In this document: one piece after another, positions 1 to 17,546 of the stretch
Layout of the letters: every line of letters begins with the position of its first letter
How positions within the stretch are numbered: position 1 is the stretch's first letter
From: Cavia porcellus
Lineage: Eukaryota > Chordata > Mammalia > Rodentia > Caviidae
Length of the DNA stretch: 64,000 nt
Reading direction: 5' to 3'
NCBI RefSeq assembly: GCF_034190915.1
Contig: NW_026947485.1
Coordinates: forward strand, 38,453,519-38,517,518
The notes under the pieces: generated by a model
What the model was told of the DNA's origin: nothing
The model's database searches: none
The model's input: the letters and a program-made list of their open reading frames with translations, nothing else
Translations under genes and position numbers: made by a program

Positions 1-194
1 TCTTTTCCTCCCTTCCTTTCTTCCTTTCCTCTATCCTAGTTGTTCTGTCCTTTAGAGCACTTGCTTTCCCTTTCATTATTGCAGTATCTATTGTATATTT
101 TGGATCTTCTTACCCTTTCAGATTTTTATTTTTTATTATTTTTTATACTAAGGAGACAGTACGAGATTTATAAATGTGAGTTTGATTTATTTCA

Positions 195-530
195 CTTATG
201 AGTAGAGTCTCAAGCTGCCTCCATTTACCCACAAAAGCCTTAAGATCATCCTTTTCTTTAGTGTATATTTTTCTCCTTTGTTGAATCAGATGTCTGTAAC
301 TGTGTGAATTGGCCTCTGTGTTTTCTATTCCATTGGTCTATATGTCTACTTTTGTGCCTATACAATGCTATTTTTGTTGTTGTGGCTTGTAGTACAGTTT
401 GAAACTGGATATTGTGATGTCTCTAGCTTTGTTCACTTTGTTTAGGATTGCTTTGAGTGTTCTACGTCTTATGTGCTTACTTATGTAAGAAATTTAAGAT
501 TTTTTTCTAGTTTTATGAAGCATGTCTTGA
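195..530 (-). mobile_element. L1 fragment, antisense (ORF2 3' region)
   Basis: The + strand reads like the complement of the L1 ORF2 region around the usual CCATTGGTCTATATGTCT and TATAGTTTGAA signatures (here about 331-405). It is old and diverged, lies in a TMEM209 intron, and is cut at its right end by the ID SINE at 541. Confidence 0.65.
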
Positions 531-540
531 GATATTAATT

Positions 541-629
541 GGGCTGGGGATTTAGCTCAGCGGCATAAGCACCTGCCTTACAAGCAAGTGGTCGTGAGTT
601 CGATCCCCGGTACCAATTTTAAAAAAAAA
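541..629 (+). mobile_element. ID-type SINE (tRNA-derived), full length
   Basis: It starts GGGCTGGGGATTTAGCTCAG (A box), has the B box GAGTTCGATCC, and ends in an A-rich tail. GAGATATTAATT is repeated on both sides (about 529-540 and 638-649), a target-site duplication. The anticodon-like loop is CTTACAA in this copy. Confidence 0.9.
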
Positions 630-687
630 AGAGAGAGAGATATTAATTGATAATGCATCAAATCTGTAGATTGCTTTTTTTTGAGGG

Positions 688-822
688 GGGTGACTTTTGA
701 AACAGGGTCTCACTTTGTAGTTCAGGCTGGCCTTGAACTCACTGTGGAGCCCAGGCTGGCCTCAAACTCATGGTGGTCCTCCCACAAGTGCTGGGATTGC
801 AGGTATGCATCACTGTGCCCAG
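688..822 (-). mobile_element. B1 SINE, reverse
   Basis: The + strand reads GGTCTCACTTTGTAGTTCAG, then two CAGGCTGGCC blocks, then GCTGGGATTGCAGGTATGCA. This is the complement of a B1 with its internal duplication. Confidence 0.85.
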
Positions 823-957
823 ATTGTTCTGCAATTTTGACATCTTTGGTCTGCTCGGTAAGGTACACACACACATTTTAAGCTATTGCAAATGAAATTA
901 CTTTCCTGATTTCTTTCTTTGGTAGTTCATTATTGGTATATTAAAAAGCCATTGATT

Positions 958-1066
958 TTTTTTTTTTTTTTTTTTTTAATCTTTTTTGGTACCAGGAATT
1001 CAAACTCATGACTTTGTGCTTGCCAGGCAGATGCTTGTGACACTGAGTAAATTTTCCCCAGCCAAG
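958..1066 (-). mobile_element. ID-type SINE, reverse, diverged
   Basis: A poly-T head (958-978) is followed by GGTACCAGGAATTCAAACTC, the complement of the ID 3' half. The 5' half is degraded (ACTGAGTAAATTTTCCCCAG). Confidence 0.75.
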
Positions 1067-1447
1067 CTATTGATTTTTAAATGTGAAAAAATTTTTATGA
1101 CCTGTGTAGTAACTATAACAAGTTTTAAATGTTTTAAATATTGTTTTTAAATATTCAGATTGAGTATTGGGTAGATGTCTGTTTTATCTTGTTTTTTATG
1201 TTAATTAACTGTATGGGAGGTATTAATGATCCCTTTAATAGAAAACAAAGACCTGCTCTTCTAGGATTGCTATAAAAAAGCAAAAATGAAAATAAAATAT
1301 TTAGGGAATAGAAGTTTGGTGTTTAAACCGCCTCCACCCCTGTATCTCCTTCTGTTACACACAGATAATTGGTTACTTTATAGGCTGACATATTACATAT
1401 TTTTACATATAGAAAGTAAACTTTCCTATCAAAATATAGAATGATTT
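1067..1447. other. AT-rich intron sequence, nothing recognised
   Basis: AT-rich intronic DNA of TMEM209. I see no exon-like open frame bounded by splice sites and no clear repeat family. Confidence 0.5.
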
Positions 1448-1612
1448 AGCAGGTGTGGTGGTGCATACCTGTTAGCTTGAGAGGCTGAAGCAGAAGGATC
1501 ACAAGTTTGAGGCCAGCATAGGCAATTAAAAAGATCTGAGGACGTAGCTAGTAATAGAGTGCTTGCTTAGCATGTGTAAAGTCATGGGCTCAGTTCCCAG
1601 TAAGCAAAAAAA
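1448..1612 (+). mobile_element. B1-dID composite SINE
   Basis: A shortened B1 (AGGTGTGGTGGTGCATACCT, GAGGCTGAAGCAGAAGGATC) runs directly into an ID-like half (GTAGCTAGTAATAGAGTGCT, ending TTCCCAGTAAGC plus A-tail). The monomers share one A-tail, so this is a dimeric element rather than two insertions. Confidence 0.75.
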
Positions 1613-1954
1613 GATGGATAAAAGCATGGATGGATGGACAGGTAGGTAGGTTTGATGGCAGATAACTTTTTCAGTTAAATTTTGAGTTAACTATTTGAAC
1701 TAGGCCTGACTTCAGCTATTAAACCCAGTGAATTCCTTTACAGTTTGAGAGGTAAAGATTATATTTGTGAGTACTTTCGCACAACTAATAATTTTAATTA
1801 GGGTCAGGGATTTACCAAAAAAATAATAATTTTGATTAAAAAGATTTAATAAGTTATATCATGTACAGATACAAATTACCTATAAGGAATGTGATCATTC
1901 TGTGTACCTAAAATGTATCAATAAATTTAATTCTTGCATTGTGATTTTCTCACT

Positions 1955-2023
1955 TCAGTACTGGGGATGGAACCCAGGTCTTACACAGCCTAGACAAGCA
2001 TTCTGCCACTTCTCCAGCCCCGA
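1955..2023 (-). mobile_element. ID-like SINE remnant, reverse
   Basis: The + strand reads AGTACTGGGGATGGAACCCA through TTCTCCAGCCCC, the complement of an older ID or dID half. It ends about 165 bases before a TMEM209 acceptor. Confidence 0.65.
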
Positions 2024-2028
2024 ATTAG

Positions 2029-8924
<6,896 letters not shown>

Positions 8925-10005
8925 TGATCATTTCATTCCAAACACTTGAAGTTTTATTGAAGCGGAAGAAGTTGAACCTAAGGATCTCTTAGCCACTGCC
9001 CCTTCTGAAATAAGCAGCATATGTGTGTGAGATTTGATAAAAAAAAATTAGCTAGTATAACATTTTCTTGTGAAAATATGTCCTATGTCTTCCATTCCAA
9101 ACAGTATTTCTGTTTGGACATGTTAGTTGATACAAAAATCACAAAGGTCTGGACTTATTTAAAAAATGCAAATGTTGCAGGACCGCTTAGTTAAATAAAT
9201 GGAGTACCTGTTTTTCATTATAACCCCCAAATAAGCATTATCCATCTGATTCTTCTACTCACAAATGGTTTTTAGTCATGTTATTTAGTAGTATAAATAC
9301 TTAAAATGAAAGAAACTGTGCTGATTTTATCTCTGTAATCCCCCAGGGTTCTATAGATCAGTCTAGACCCTGTATTCAAAGAAATGAAATCAGTTTCTAA
9401 ATAATGTATTCATTACTCCAGGTATATATTTTAAAGATTATTGAAAGAGGCTTGATAGTATTAGCATTTTAAAATGTCAACGCTTGAATTAAATTGAGTT
9501 GGCAGAATTAACCGAGTTTTAGTTAAGAGTGTGTGGACGTCAAGAACACTGCCCCACCTTTGGTTTTAGCAGCTCTGCTTCACTGTTCTGTAATATTGTG
9601 TTATTTTTAGGGTTCTCTTTATGATGCTATTGATGTCCTCTCCATTTAAAAGTTTTCAGACACAGTATTTTCAAAATACTTGAGAGTGAAAAGATACCAA
9701 GCTATGAGAAGCAGCAGTTGCATTGCCTGTATTTTATGGATGAAATGTTACAGAGATTGCTTCATCACATTCATATAAATTTGGAAATGGCTAAACCTCG
9801 TGTCTTTTCAAGTACTGTATATGCATTCCTTTTGTATAGTTTGTAAATTTTTCAAATTTTCAAAAAGTTCTTGTATTTTAAAAGTTGATGTCAAAAAGAA
9901 GGCTTTTAATTGCTTTTGCAATGTTAAAACTGTTTGCTGTGACAGTGTTTTAAAAGCGTATTGCTGAAGTAGGCTAAATATAGGGTCATATTAACAATGC
10001 CTGTA
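8925..10005 (+). other. TMEM209: TMEM209 3' UTR (extent inferred)
   Basis: This stretch follows the stop codon and carries no SINE, unlike the introns. It contains AATAAA at 9194-9199 and ATTAAA at 9488-9493 as possible polyadenylation signals. The true end cannot be fixed from sequence; it could be near 9220 or as far as the ID SINE at 10006. Confidence 0.6.
9194..9199 (+). terminator. TMEM209: Candidate poly(A) signal of TMEM209
   Basis: Canonical AATAAA, 270 bases after the stop codon, followed within 30 bases by a T-rich segment (CTGTTTTTCATT). Other downstream signals may also be used. Confidence 0.4.
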
Positions 10006-10106
10006 GGGGCTGGGGATTTAGCTCAGCAGCATAAGCGCCTGCTTGTAACCGTGTGGTCGTGAGTTCGATCCCTGGTACCAATAAAAATACAAAAAAAAAA
10101 AAAAAT
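10006..10106 (+). mobile_element. ID-type SINE
   Basis: GGGGCTGGGGATTTAGCTCA to GATCCCTGGTACCAATAAAA. The anticodon arm is damaged (CTTGTAACCGTGTGG). Confidence 0.9.
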
Positions 10107-10230
10107 GGCTGCTAAACTGTAGTAATATATTCTTTACTAAAAATGTTAAGAATAATTTTGATGTTACATAAAGACAAAGGTCTTTTTCTTTATAGGTTTA
10201 AGATAGCTTTTAGACTCAAAGATTTTTTTT

Positions 10231-10302
10231 TTCCAGTGCTGGGGATCCAACCCAGGATTTGTATATGTTAAACAAGCAGTGTACTAAGCCTTTCTCCATA
10301 CT
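10231..10302 (-). mobile_element. ID-like SINE remnant, reverse
   Basis: AGTGCTGGGGATCCAACCCA through AGCAGTGTACTAAGCC is the complement of an older ID body. Confidence 0.6.
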
Positions 10303-10349
10303 GTGTTTGATTTTGTTTCTTAAATGATTGTCAAAAAAATAGGGATATA

Positions 10350-10460
10350 GGGGCTGGGGGTTTAGCTCAGCGGCATAAGCGCCTGCCTTGTAAGCAGGCA
10401 GTCGTGAGTTCGATCCCTGGTACCGATGAAAAGGAAAAAGACAAAAAAAAAAAAAAAAAT
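10350..10460 (+). mobile_element. ID-type SINE, full length
   Basis: Intact body with GCCTGCCTTGTAAGCAGGC and the extended tail GATGAAAAGGAAAAAGAC plus poly-A. AAATAGGGATA occurs at both edges as a target duplication. Confidence 0.93.
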
Positions 10461-10597
10461 AGGGATACATAGTTTAAAAAAAAAAAAGAGGTCTTATGTA
10501 CATGTTAAGTGAGTATGGTTTGCTAAATAGCTTTCCCATATTAACTTCAAAAATATTTGAGCTGATGTGTACTTAAATATAAGTCCCTCCCAGACAC

Positions 10598-10656
10598 CTA
10601 AGCACCATCTTGAAGGCTGATTGAACCCAGGGCCTCTGCATTGAGCTACAGCTCCA

Positions 10657-10699
<43 letters not shown>

Positions 10700-10825
10700 C
10701 GCGCGCACATGCATCAAGGTCTTGCGGTGTCACTAAGTTGTCCAGGCCAGGCTCACAGTTGCCATCCTTCTGCCTCCACATCTTAGACTGCTAGGATTAC
10801 AGGCATGTGCACCATGCCCAATAAT
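10598..10825 (-). mobile_element. B1-dID composite SINE, reverse, with expanded microsatellite linker
   Basis: An ID-like complement (TGATTGAACCCAGGGCCTCT to GAGCTACAGCTCC) is separated from a B1 complement (AAGGTCTTGCGGTGTCACTA to GGCATGTGCACCATG) by the alternating tract at 10659-10714. Confidence 0.7.
10659..10714. repeat. (GT)n(GC)n alternating purine-pyrimidine tract
   Basis: About 16 GT units run into about 8 GC units and then ACATGCAT, so alternation is unbroken for about 56 bases. Such tracts readily adopt Z-DNA. Confidence 0.95.
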
Positions 10826-11499
10826 TAAAAAACAAAACAAAACAAAAAACTTTGGTGAATTACTTTGACTACAACATTCAGAAAAATAATGCACTCCAGA
10901 TACAGCAGTTATTTTTTTTTTCTTCTGTTGGGGATCAAACTGTGGTTTTATCCCTAGTGAACACATACTTTATTACTGACCAGTACCCTCAGCAGGAAGG
11001 TTTTTTAACTTTTTATTAGAATAAATCAATATCAACTAACATCACTGGCCAGATGTCATCTCTAGGATATGTCACAAGTTTTCTTGTGATTACTTGACTC
11101 CTTGAATCCACTAAGCTAGAGTGTTTTCTGTGTCATTTTATCATTGTCTTCCTATGTCAATATCAACCTTAAACAAAATTTGTTCTCAGGGCAAACTAAT
11201 TTATAATTTAGTTCCTACTGACACATCAAAGTGCTATGATACCTGGGTTTCTCTGTCTAAGTGTTTTAATGGCGAGAACATGCAGCTGTATAACTAGCTT
11301 CATAAGGTGAACCCTGCTCCCATGGACGTCCCTTCACGGGCCACTGTGGTCAGCTCTTTCCCTGTATGTGCTTCCCTCCATGGCTGCACTCGGTGATTTC
11401 CTTTTCCCACGGTGCTGAGTTCATCAGCGAGTGCCACATTCTCATGAGCCCTGTGTTCCTTTCCTGACCAGCAACTTCCTACTCCTGGAACTGAGTCAC
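10826..11499. other. Intergenic sequence, nothing recognised
   Basis: Mixed-composition DNA. A short ID-like remnant may lie near 10920-10995 (TTGGGGATCAAACTG). No gene signal is visible. Confidence 0.4.
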
Positions 11500-12080
11500 A
11501 TCCACCCAGACCGGCCCCCACTTCTACTTTCCTCCCTCTGATCATCATCCTACCAGTTCCCAACCTGGGAACTCTGGTGTCTTTGATTCCTTGAGCTCCC
11601 TGGGTCCCCAGTCCAATCAGACAGCAAACCTCAACCATTGCTTCTTAACAATGACTCTTGCAACTGTCCCTTTTCCCTTTCGGCCACCACTGTGCTCATT
11701 TACACCCTTATCAACTTGCACAGGACTCCTGCAACAGCCTAATTAATCTCAGAGGCTCCTAATTGTTGCCATGCTTCCAGATTTTCCAATTCATCCTGCA
11801 CATTCTCTTCAAATTTATCTTCCTGAAACACCTGTTTGATCATTTCACTTTCCCTGATAAATTCTGCAGCCTGACATTTAAAGCCCTCCACAATCTGGCC
11901 CCAACTTGGCTTGGCCTTCAGTACCTGATCCTAGACGCTGGCCAGCACAGACTGCTGGCTGTTGGGTTCTCTGTGCTCCCCACCATGTGTTTTCACCTCT
12001 CAGGGGAGGCCCTTTCCAGTGCTGTGGCTCTGCTGTCCTGAGACTCACTCTGATTGAGCCTGCTGTTTGGACCTGGTCCT
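11500..12080 (+). mobile_element. L2-like LINE relic
   Basis: Contains the characteristic L2-type run TTTAAAGCCCTCCACAATCT followed by GGCCCCAAC (11877-11905), preceded by GATCATTTCACTTTCCCTGA. Open stretches are remnants of the old reverse-transcriptase frame and not a host gene. Family named from memory. Confidence 0.6.
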
Positions 12081-12904
12081 GACCATGCCAGCTGGCAGGC
12101 GTTCTCCCCAAGGGTGATGAGATCTGTGCTCTTCTTGGCACTCAGCAGCCATGCGGATGGATTTGGAAATGACTTTTAGTCTAACAGTGGGCATAAAGTC
12201 TTCTATCGTGTTCACCCAAGAACTGAGTTACTAGTCTTAGCTAGAAGTTCTGCTGTTCAGGAATATAGTACCTGCTAATCACTGAAGCTACTTTTTAGGG
12301 AAGGCTGCATTTTCTCAGCATATGGGAAACAATCCAGGCCCCAAACTGTGCAGAGGAAAACAATAGCTGATTGCACATGCTTCAGGGGGCTCCTTAGTGA
12401 CCGGAGGGTGAGGCCACTAGACATTTTTCCAGGTACCACAGGGATCCCTGGCAAGACCAACTCCTGCCCCTAGACTAGGTTGCAGCAGATGTCTTCATGC
12501 ATAATGAGGCGCTGGCAGGAGGACTTCTGGCAGCAATCCAGGTGGGGCCATCCACTCACCTAGAAAAGTGGGGGGTCTGCACTACACAGGACTATTTCTT
12601 GGGCCCCAGCACCATAGCCAAAGTCACTGGGTATGTCAGCAGTTTCTGCAGGTCTGCAGGATGGTTAGGCATCAGCTCTGAGCCACATCTCACACAATCC
12701 CTGCACAGTCATCATAATCCTGTTTGCACATTGACTAAAGTGCACTGACCTGGAATGATGTGGGCGGGAAGGTTGTGGACTCCAGAGGATGGCATTTCCG
12801 AAAGCATTAGGAAAAGGCCCAATGCAGCAGGATGGCATGGCACAGGTCACCACCAAGGACAGCAGTGAGTGACAGTATTTTTCCACAGCTCACAATCCCA
12901 GACA
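12081..12904. other. Intergenic sequence, nothing recognised
   Basis: Moderately GC-rich, SINE-free. Several short open frames overlap on both strands, with no supported exon. Confidence 0.4.
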
Positions 12905-13075
12905 CTGCCAGGCATTGTGTACATCTGTAATCCCAGCTCCACTCTGGGAAACTGAGGCAGGGGGATCCACAAGGTTGAGCCCAGCATGGGTGACTTAGTG
13001 AGATCCTCTCAAAAACTACAAAGGGCTGGAGATGCAACTCAGTGCACAGGTCCTAGCACCACCACCCCCAAAATC
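12905..13075 (+). mobile_element. B1-dID composite SINE
   Basis: GCCAGGCATTGTGTACATCT, CTGGGAAACTGAGGCAGGGG, then AAAGGGCTGGAGATGCAACT (ID half), ending in a C-rich tail. Confidence 0.8.
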
Positions 13076-14235
13076 GCCCCCTGCCCCCAAACCAAAGTGA
13101 ATATTCCAGTCATTCTAGCTAGAAGAGCCACTGGCTTGGATGGGCTCCATCCCTAATGGGCAGGGCAATTAATCTTTCCCATGTGGATTTGACTATTAGG
13201 TAACTCTTCACACCTCAGAGATAATTGAGAAGCTAAGAGTGAAAATAATGAATGATAGTGCCTTTAATGGAGAAAATGGCTTTTAAAGGTCTGTTTTAAT
13301 CAATGTAGAGCTAGGCAGTAGCCTCGGCATCGGAAAGCAATGCTTATTTTTGGGTTGTGCTGGGACGCATGTAACTCTTCATGGCCCTGTTAAGTCACAT
13401 CCACCTTCCAGCCCAGCCACTGTACCACCCCCAACACCTGGTCAGTCCTCAGTTCTGGACAGTGTTGGCCTTGTGTCCCATACACACCCTCATTCCTTTC
13501 CCACTTCTAAACTGTCAGGAAAAAATAACAAATGAATCAGAGTGTTTCCCTTAGCTGCATCCTGTAGGAAGAAGATCTGCTCTGCTGGGCACCAAACTCG
13601 TTTTCTCAGGAGCATCCAGTAGGCATGGCTAGCACCTGTCGTGTAGCGTATCAGGTTGCTCTGTGATGCTTTTGCCCCAGAATGCAGGCACCAGTTTATT
13701 GAGCTCCAGCTGCAAAGCAAGACTGCTGTGTCTCTTTTAAGGAGAGGGAAACCATCTACAGGGAGCCTGGGCCCGAGGGGTCCCCTGCCTGAGAGACAGA
13801 CCCACAGAATGAAGTCTGCCCTGAAGCCGGCAGCCCTAGAACCTGCTGGCTTGAGGTATTATACACAGCTTCCATCTCAGGGTAGCTGGCCAGCCCTAAA
13901 AATAAGCCAAGGATGACACTCTGCCTCCAGTTGAATGTTCCACATGAGTTCTTTAACCTTTTCTTTTTTAGTGCTGTCTTGGAAATTCCTCGAGTTAAGG
14001 AATTAAAGTAGTGACCAAGACCACATAGACCAAGCAGCTTGGATCATACTTGAGAAACCCACATTCTACAATATGGTAGACACTAGACATTATCTGTGTT
14101 GTAACCAGAGAAATGATCTTCCCTTTAAACTGTTTGCTGCACCTACATAAATCTCTTGTCTCTCCTCACACCTGCATTTCCCACTCACCCATCCCAGTAG
14201 TTTCTGTTACAGATCTGCATGTGTCCCCGATGTCC
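13076..14235. other. Intergenic sequence, SINE-free, nothing recognised
   Basis: About 1.2 kb with no recognisable repeat. CCCTAAAAATAAG at about 13895-13907 resembles a MEF2-type A/T core. No exon evidence. Confidence 0.4.
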
Positions 14236-14338
14236 CCTCCTTTCATTTTGTGGTTCAGGTTGGCCTGGAACTCACAGTGATCCTCCTGCCTGTCTCCCAA
14301 GTGCTGGGATGACAGGCATGTGCCACCACACTCAGCTG
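14236..14338 (-). mobile_element. B1 SINE, reverse, shortened
   Basis: GTGGTTCAGGTTGGCCTGGA, CCAAGTGCTGGGATGACAGG and CATGTGCCACCACACTCAGC. Confidence 0.85.
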
Positions 14339-14737
14339 GGGTCCTCATACGCCCTGTGTTGGTGGCACAGTAGCTGGGTACTGCTAAAACAAATGCCTGA
14401 ACAAAACTTTGGGTCTCTCCTGCAGCAGCTCAGTTAAGACTTTGGTTCTAGGAGTGCCTAAGACAAGTACTGTGAGATGCTTGGTAAATATTTGCCGAGA
14501 TAACTGGGTTAAGTAAACAAGGGTCACTTGAAAAGCAGCTCCTTGCTTTCCATGGGCTGGAATTTGTGGTGAATGTGCCTTCCCTGCAGATCATGAGAGC
14601 TTTCTGGCTTGTGGGTAGAGGGTGGCAGAGAAGGAAAGAAGCAAGGAGCTGGCAGCTGACTCTAAACTGATACAAAGGAAGAGCAGCGAGCCCCATGTAA
14701 GCTCCACGCCCTGTCCAACAGGCTCTGAGAAAACTGC

Positions 14738-14880
14738 TTTGCAGCCCCAGCACTTCGGGAGACTGAGGCAAGAGAGCCACAATTTCAAGTCCCACCAGGG
14801 CAACTCAGTGAGATCCTATCTCAAAACACTTTTAAAAAGGATAGGGATGTAGGTCAGTGTGATCAATCCCTAGTCCTGCA
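14738..14880 (+). mobile_element. B1-dID composite SINE, 5'-truncated
   Basis: Starts within the B1 (CAGCCCCAGCACTTCGGGAG), passes GTGAGATCCTATCTCAAAAC, and ends with an ID half (GATAGGGATGTAGGTCAGTG). Confidence 0.75.
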
Positions 14881-15001
14881 AAGACAGAGGAGGGGGGAGA
14901 AAAAGAAAACAGAGCAGGGAGAAGGAAGGAATGAAGGATGGGAGGGAGGAAAGAGGTGAGGAACGAAGGAAGGAAGGAAGGAAGAGACAAATAAAAAAAA
15001 A
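14881..15001 (+). repeat. Polypurine (GGAA/GAAGG) tract
   Basis: About 120 bases nearly pure A and G, including GAAGGAAGGAAGGAAGGAAG-type runs. It grew from the A-rich tail of the preceding composite SINE. Confidence 0.9.
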
Positions 15002-15339
15002 GATTTATGGCCACGGGGAAGGAAGAGCCACGCAGTCTCACTGCCTGAGGTCCTCAGCAGGATGCAAAGCCAGGCCTCTCAGACTTGCTGAGCTGCACTG
15101 GGGCGCATGCCATGGGAGGCTACAGCACTTCTTCCTGCCCACCCCCCAGGGGACTGTCCCCATCACTGCATTGGTCCCACAGGGCATACATATATTGGTG
15201 TGGCTAGATTTGGAGAACATAATTACCATAATGTACAGCGCCAAAAAATTAATAAGCTTAGACTCATAGCTTCCAGGAATAATTCAACAGAAAAGAGAAG
15301 TTATGCCTAAAGCTATTTGTTATGTGCATTTGTTCATTA

Positions 15340-15430
15340 TCTGTCCATCTAGCTAATAAATATTGACTGAAGCACTTTGCTAGGGGCTAGGAATACAAAA
15401 AAGATAGACTTCTTCCTTTAGATAATTTGC
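15340..15430 (+). mobile_element. L2/MIR-class ancient repeat fragment
   Basis: AATAAATATTGACTGAAGCA and TTTGCTAGGGGCTAGGAATA match the common ancient-repeat phrase (ACTATGTGCCAGGCACTG type). The class is from memory; the exact family is uncertain. Confidence 0.45.
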
Positions 15431-16225
15431 AGTGTATAACCACTATCAACAAAACCCATGTCCAGTATAAAATGGCTTTAAAAATTACAGCACCCCAATT
15501 GTGAAATGCGACGTTGAAATCTATGAGATGCCAGTAGACTTTTGTTCTGACCTCTCTTTAAAAGTCCTCCAACTTGGAAAAGGCTGTGCAGGATGAGCGG
15601 GGAAATGCTGGGTAGAAGTGAAAACAAGGGGGTGCTCAGAGCAGATGGCCTGAAGAATGGCTTCTCTGTTTACAACACACCCAACAGGAATCTAGGGTCA
15701 CTGACAAGGGGTACAAAACGTGTGACCTCCCTGTAAGCAAATGTCCTACACATGTACTCCATAATCATCGACATGGCTTCTGGATGGTACCAATGGGATA
15801 AGACTTAGTAATGGGAAAAAGCTATTGCATTTAGTGGCCGAGGTGGACATTTTGAGCCTGTCCAGTGTATCCATGGATGATCTGTTAGTAGCGCTAGAAG
15901 CAAAAGCCTTGACTTTTTTCAATAAATTTTTAAAAATAAGTGAAAAAGAATCAAAGTTTTGGGTCCACTGTAATTACAATTACATAAAAATATGCATGCT
16001 GATCTAATACTTGTATCCAGAAAAGAAAATCCAAATGTGAACCCACTTGTTGGAGTGGGAATATGAATGATTGTTTTCAATTTTTTTGAAGAACCTTTCA
16101 ATGTCATATATTTTTTAATGTAAAAATTAGGAGGAAAGGAGTGTAAATAAAAGTTCATACTTCAAAGAAAGAGAAAACTACAGAGTGAGAAATTGATGGG
16201 AGACTCTCCCTTAGTCTAGCGGTTT
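15431..16225. other. Intergenic sequence, nothing recognised
   Basis: AT-richer DNA without SINEs. Only short open frames are present, and no repeat family is recognised. Confidence 0.4.
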
Positions 16226-16411
16226 AAAAAGGTGCTGGATGCCTGGGCAGCTGAGGCAGAAGGATCACAAGTTTAAGCCCTGCATGGGGAATTTAGCAAC
16301 TTAGTAAGATCTTATTTCAAAATACAAAGTAAAAAAGCACTGGGGAAGTAGCTTAATGTGAAGGCCCTCGTTTCAATCCCTAGTACAATAAAAAAAAAAA
16401 AAAAAAAAAAG
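16226..16411 (+). mobile_element. B1-dID composite SINE
   Basis: GGATGCCTGGGCAGCTGAGG (B1 with an internal deletion), TAGTAAGATCTTATTTCAAA, then CACTGGGGAAGTAGCTTAAT (ID half) and about 20 A. Confidence 0.75.
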
Positions 16412-16461
16412 GAGGAAAAGGAAGAGGAGGAGAAGGGCACAGAAGGAGGGGACAAGGAAAA

Positions 16462-16545
16462 GGCCAGGCATGATGCATGTGCTTATAATCCCAACAACCT
16501 GGAAAGCTGAGAGGCAGGAGGATCAATATCTCAGAATTAAAAAGG
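16462..16545 (+). mobile_element. B1 SINE, truncated
   Basis: GGCCAGGCATGATGCATGTG and GGAAAGCTGAGAGGCAGGAG; the right part is lost. Confidence 0.7.
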
Positions 16546-16564
16546 GCTAATATTTAACTCATTT

Positions 16565-16730
16565 CAAAGACCCTGGGTTCTCAGGACCTGAGCATGTGAG
16601 GCAAGCACTGAGCCACTGTTCCAGCCCTTTTTATTTTCAGTTTTGATCTAAGTTGCCCACACTGGCTCGATCTGCATCTGTCTCCTGAGTAACGGGTTAC
16701 AGGCTTACACAAGTGCACTTAACCTAGAAT
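16565..16730 (-). mobile_element. B1-dID composite SINE, reverse
   Basis: GACCCTGGGTTCTCAGGACC to GAGCCACTGTTCCAGCCC (ID complement), then AGTTGCCCACACTGGCTCGA and GTTACAGGCTTACACAAGTG (B1 complement). Confidence 0.65.
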
Positions 16731-17425
16731 GCTGACTCTTAATGAGGCTGAAAGCATCTTGAAAGGCTAGAATATTAGTATCATTTGGGAGAACAGGAAG
16801 GATAAGATCTTGGTGTCTCCATTAGCAGACTTGTTCTAAAACAGACATTTTACTTTGATAGTGTGAGACAAAGGAATTCTGGGAATAAACTGTATGCTTA
16901 TGACCATACAGAAACATGCAAGGCTGTGGAACTAGCTGGATTCCTTTTGCTTTATAAAGCTTTTCCTCTACAGGAAAAATCTGACTTTATAGCTTGTTTT
17001 TAGTCACTGTTCTTCTGAGGTGGTTTTGTTTTGTTTTGTTTTTGTATATGGTAGAACCTGAGTGTGACACAAGCCTTTTTTCCCCAACTATAAGGATTAA
17101 GCTCTGTTGCAATCTTTATTCATTCATTGAAGGATTTCCAAGTGTATCTCCTGTTTTTTTTTTTTTTCACTAACATTTGGGTGTATTATTTTACAAATGA
17201 TGAGATTTCAGGATGGGAATTGAGTGCTTTTTTTTAAGGTTTTCTTATTTTAAAAAATCATAATTGGTTAAAAATTTAAAAACCACCATAGTGTTACTAT
17301 GGCTTAGTGAACTTACTCTGCTTTGTAGAGAACAAAGTTTAACCTGGAGTTTTGAAATGTTTCCCCATGATTTTCATGTGTTATTTTAAAGTTGTATTTT
17401 GCTTTGGTATAGCCAAATATTCGGG
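16731..17425. other. Intergenic sequence, nothing recognised
   Basis: AT-rich, with T-tracts near 17153-17166 and 17230. No gene or repeat recognised. Confidence 0.4.
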
Positions 17426-17439
17426 GTTTTTTGTTTTTT

Positions 17440-17546
17440 TGTTTTTTTGTTTTTTGTTTTTTTTTTTTTGTGGTACTGGGGATCGAACTCATGACCTCAT
17501 GCTTGCCAGACAGGTGCTTATGCCACTGAACTAAAACCCAGCCCCA
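17440..17546 (-). mobile_element. ID-type SINE, reverse
   Basis: T-rich head, then GTGGTACTGGGGATCGAACT through ACTAAAACCCAGCCCC. Confidence 0.9.

Noticed and set aside
11763..12041. 92-codon open frame on the + strand
   Set aside because: Lies in the L2-like relic at 11500-12080 and is a leftover of the element's own frame.
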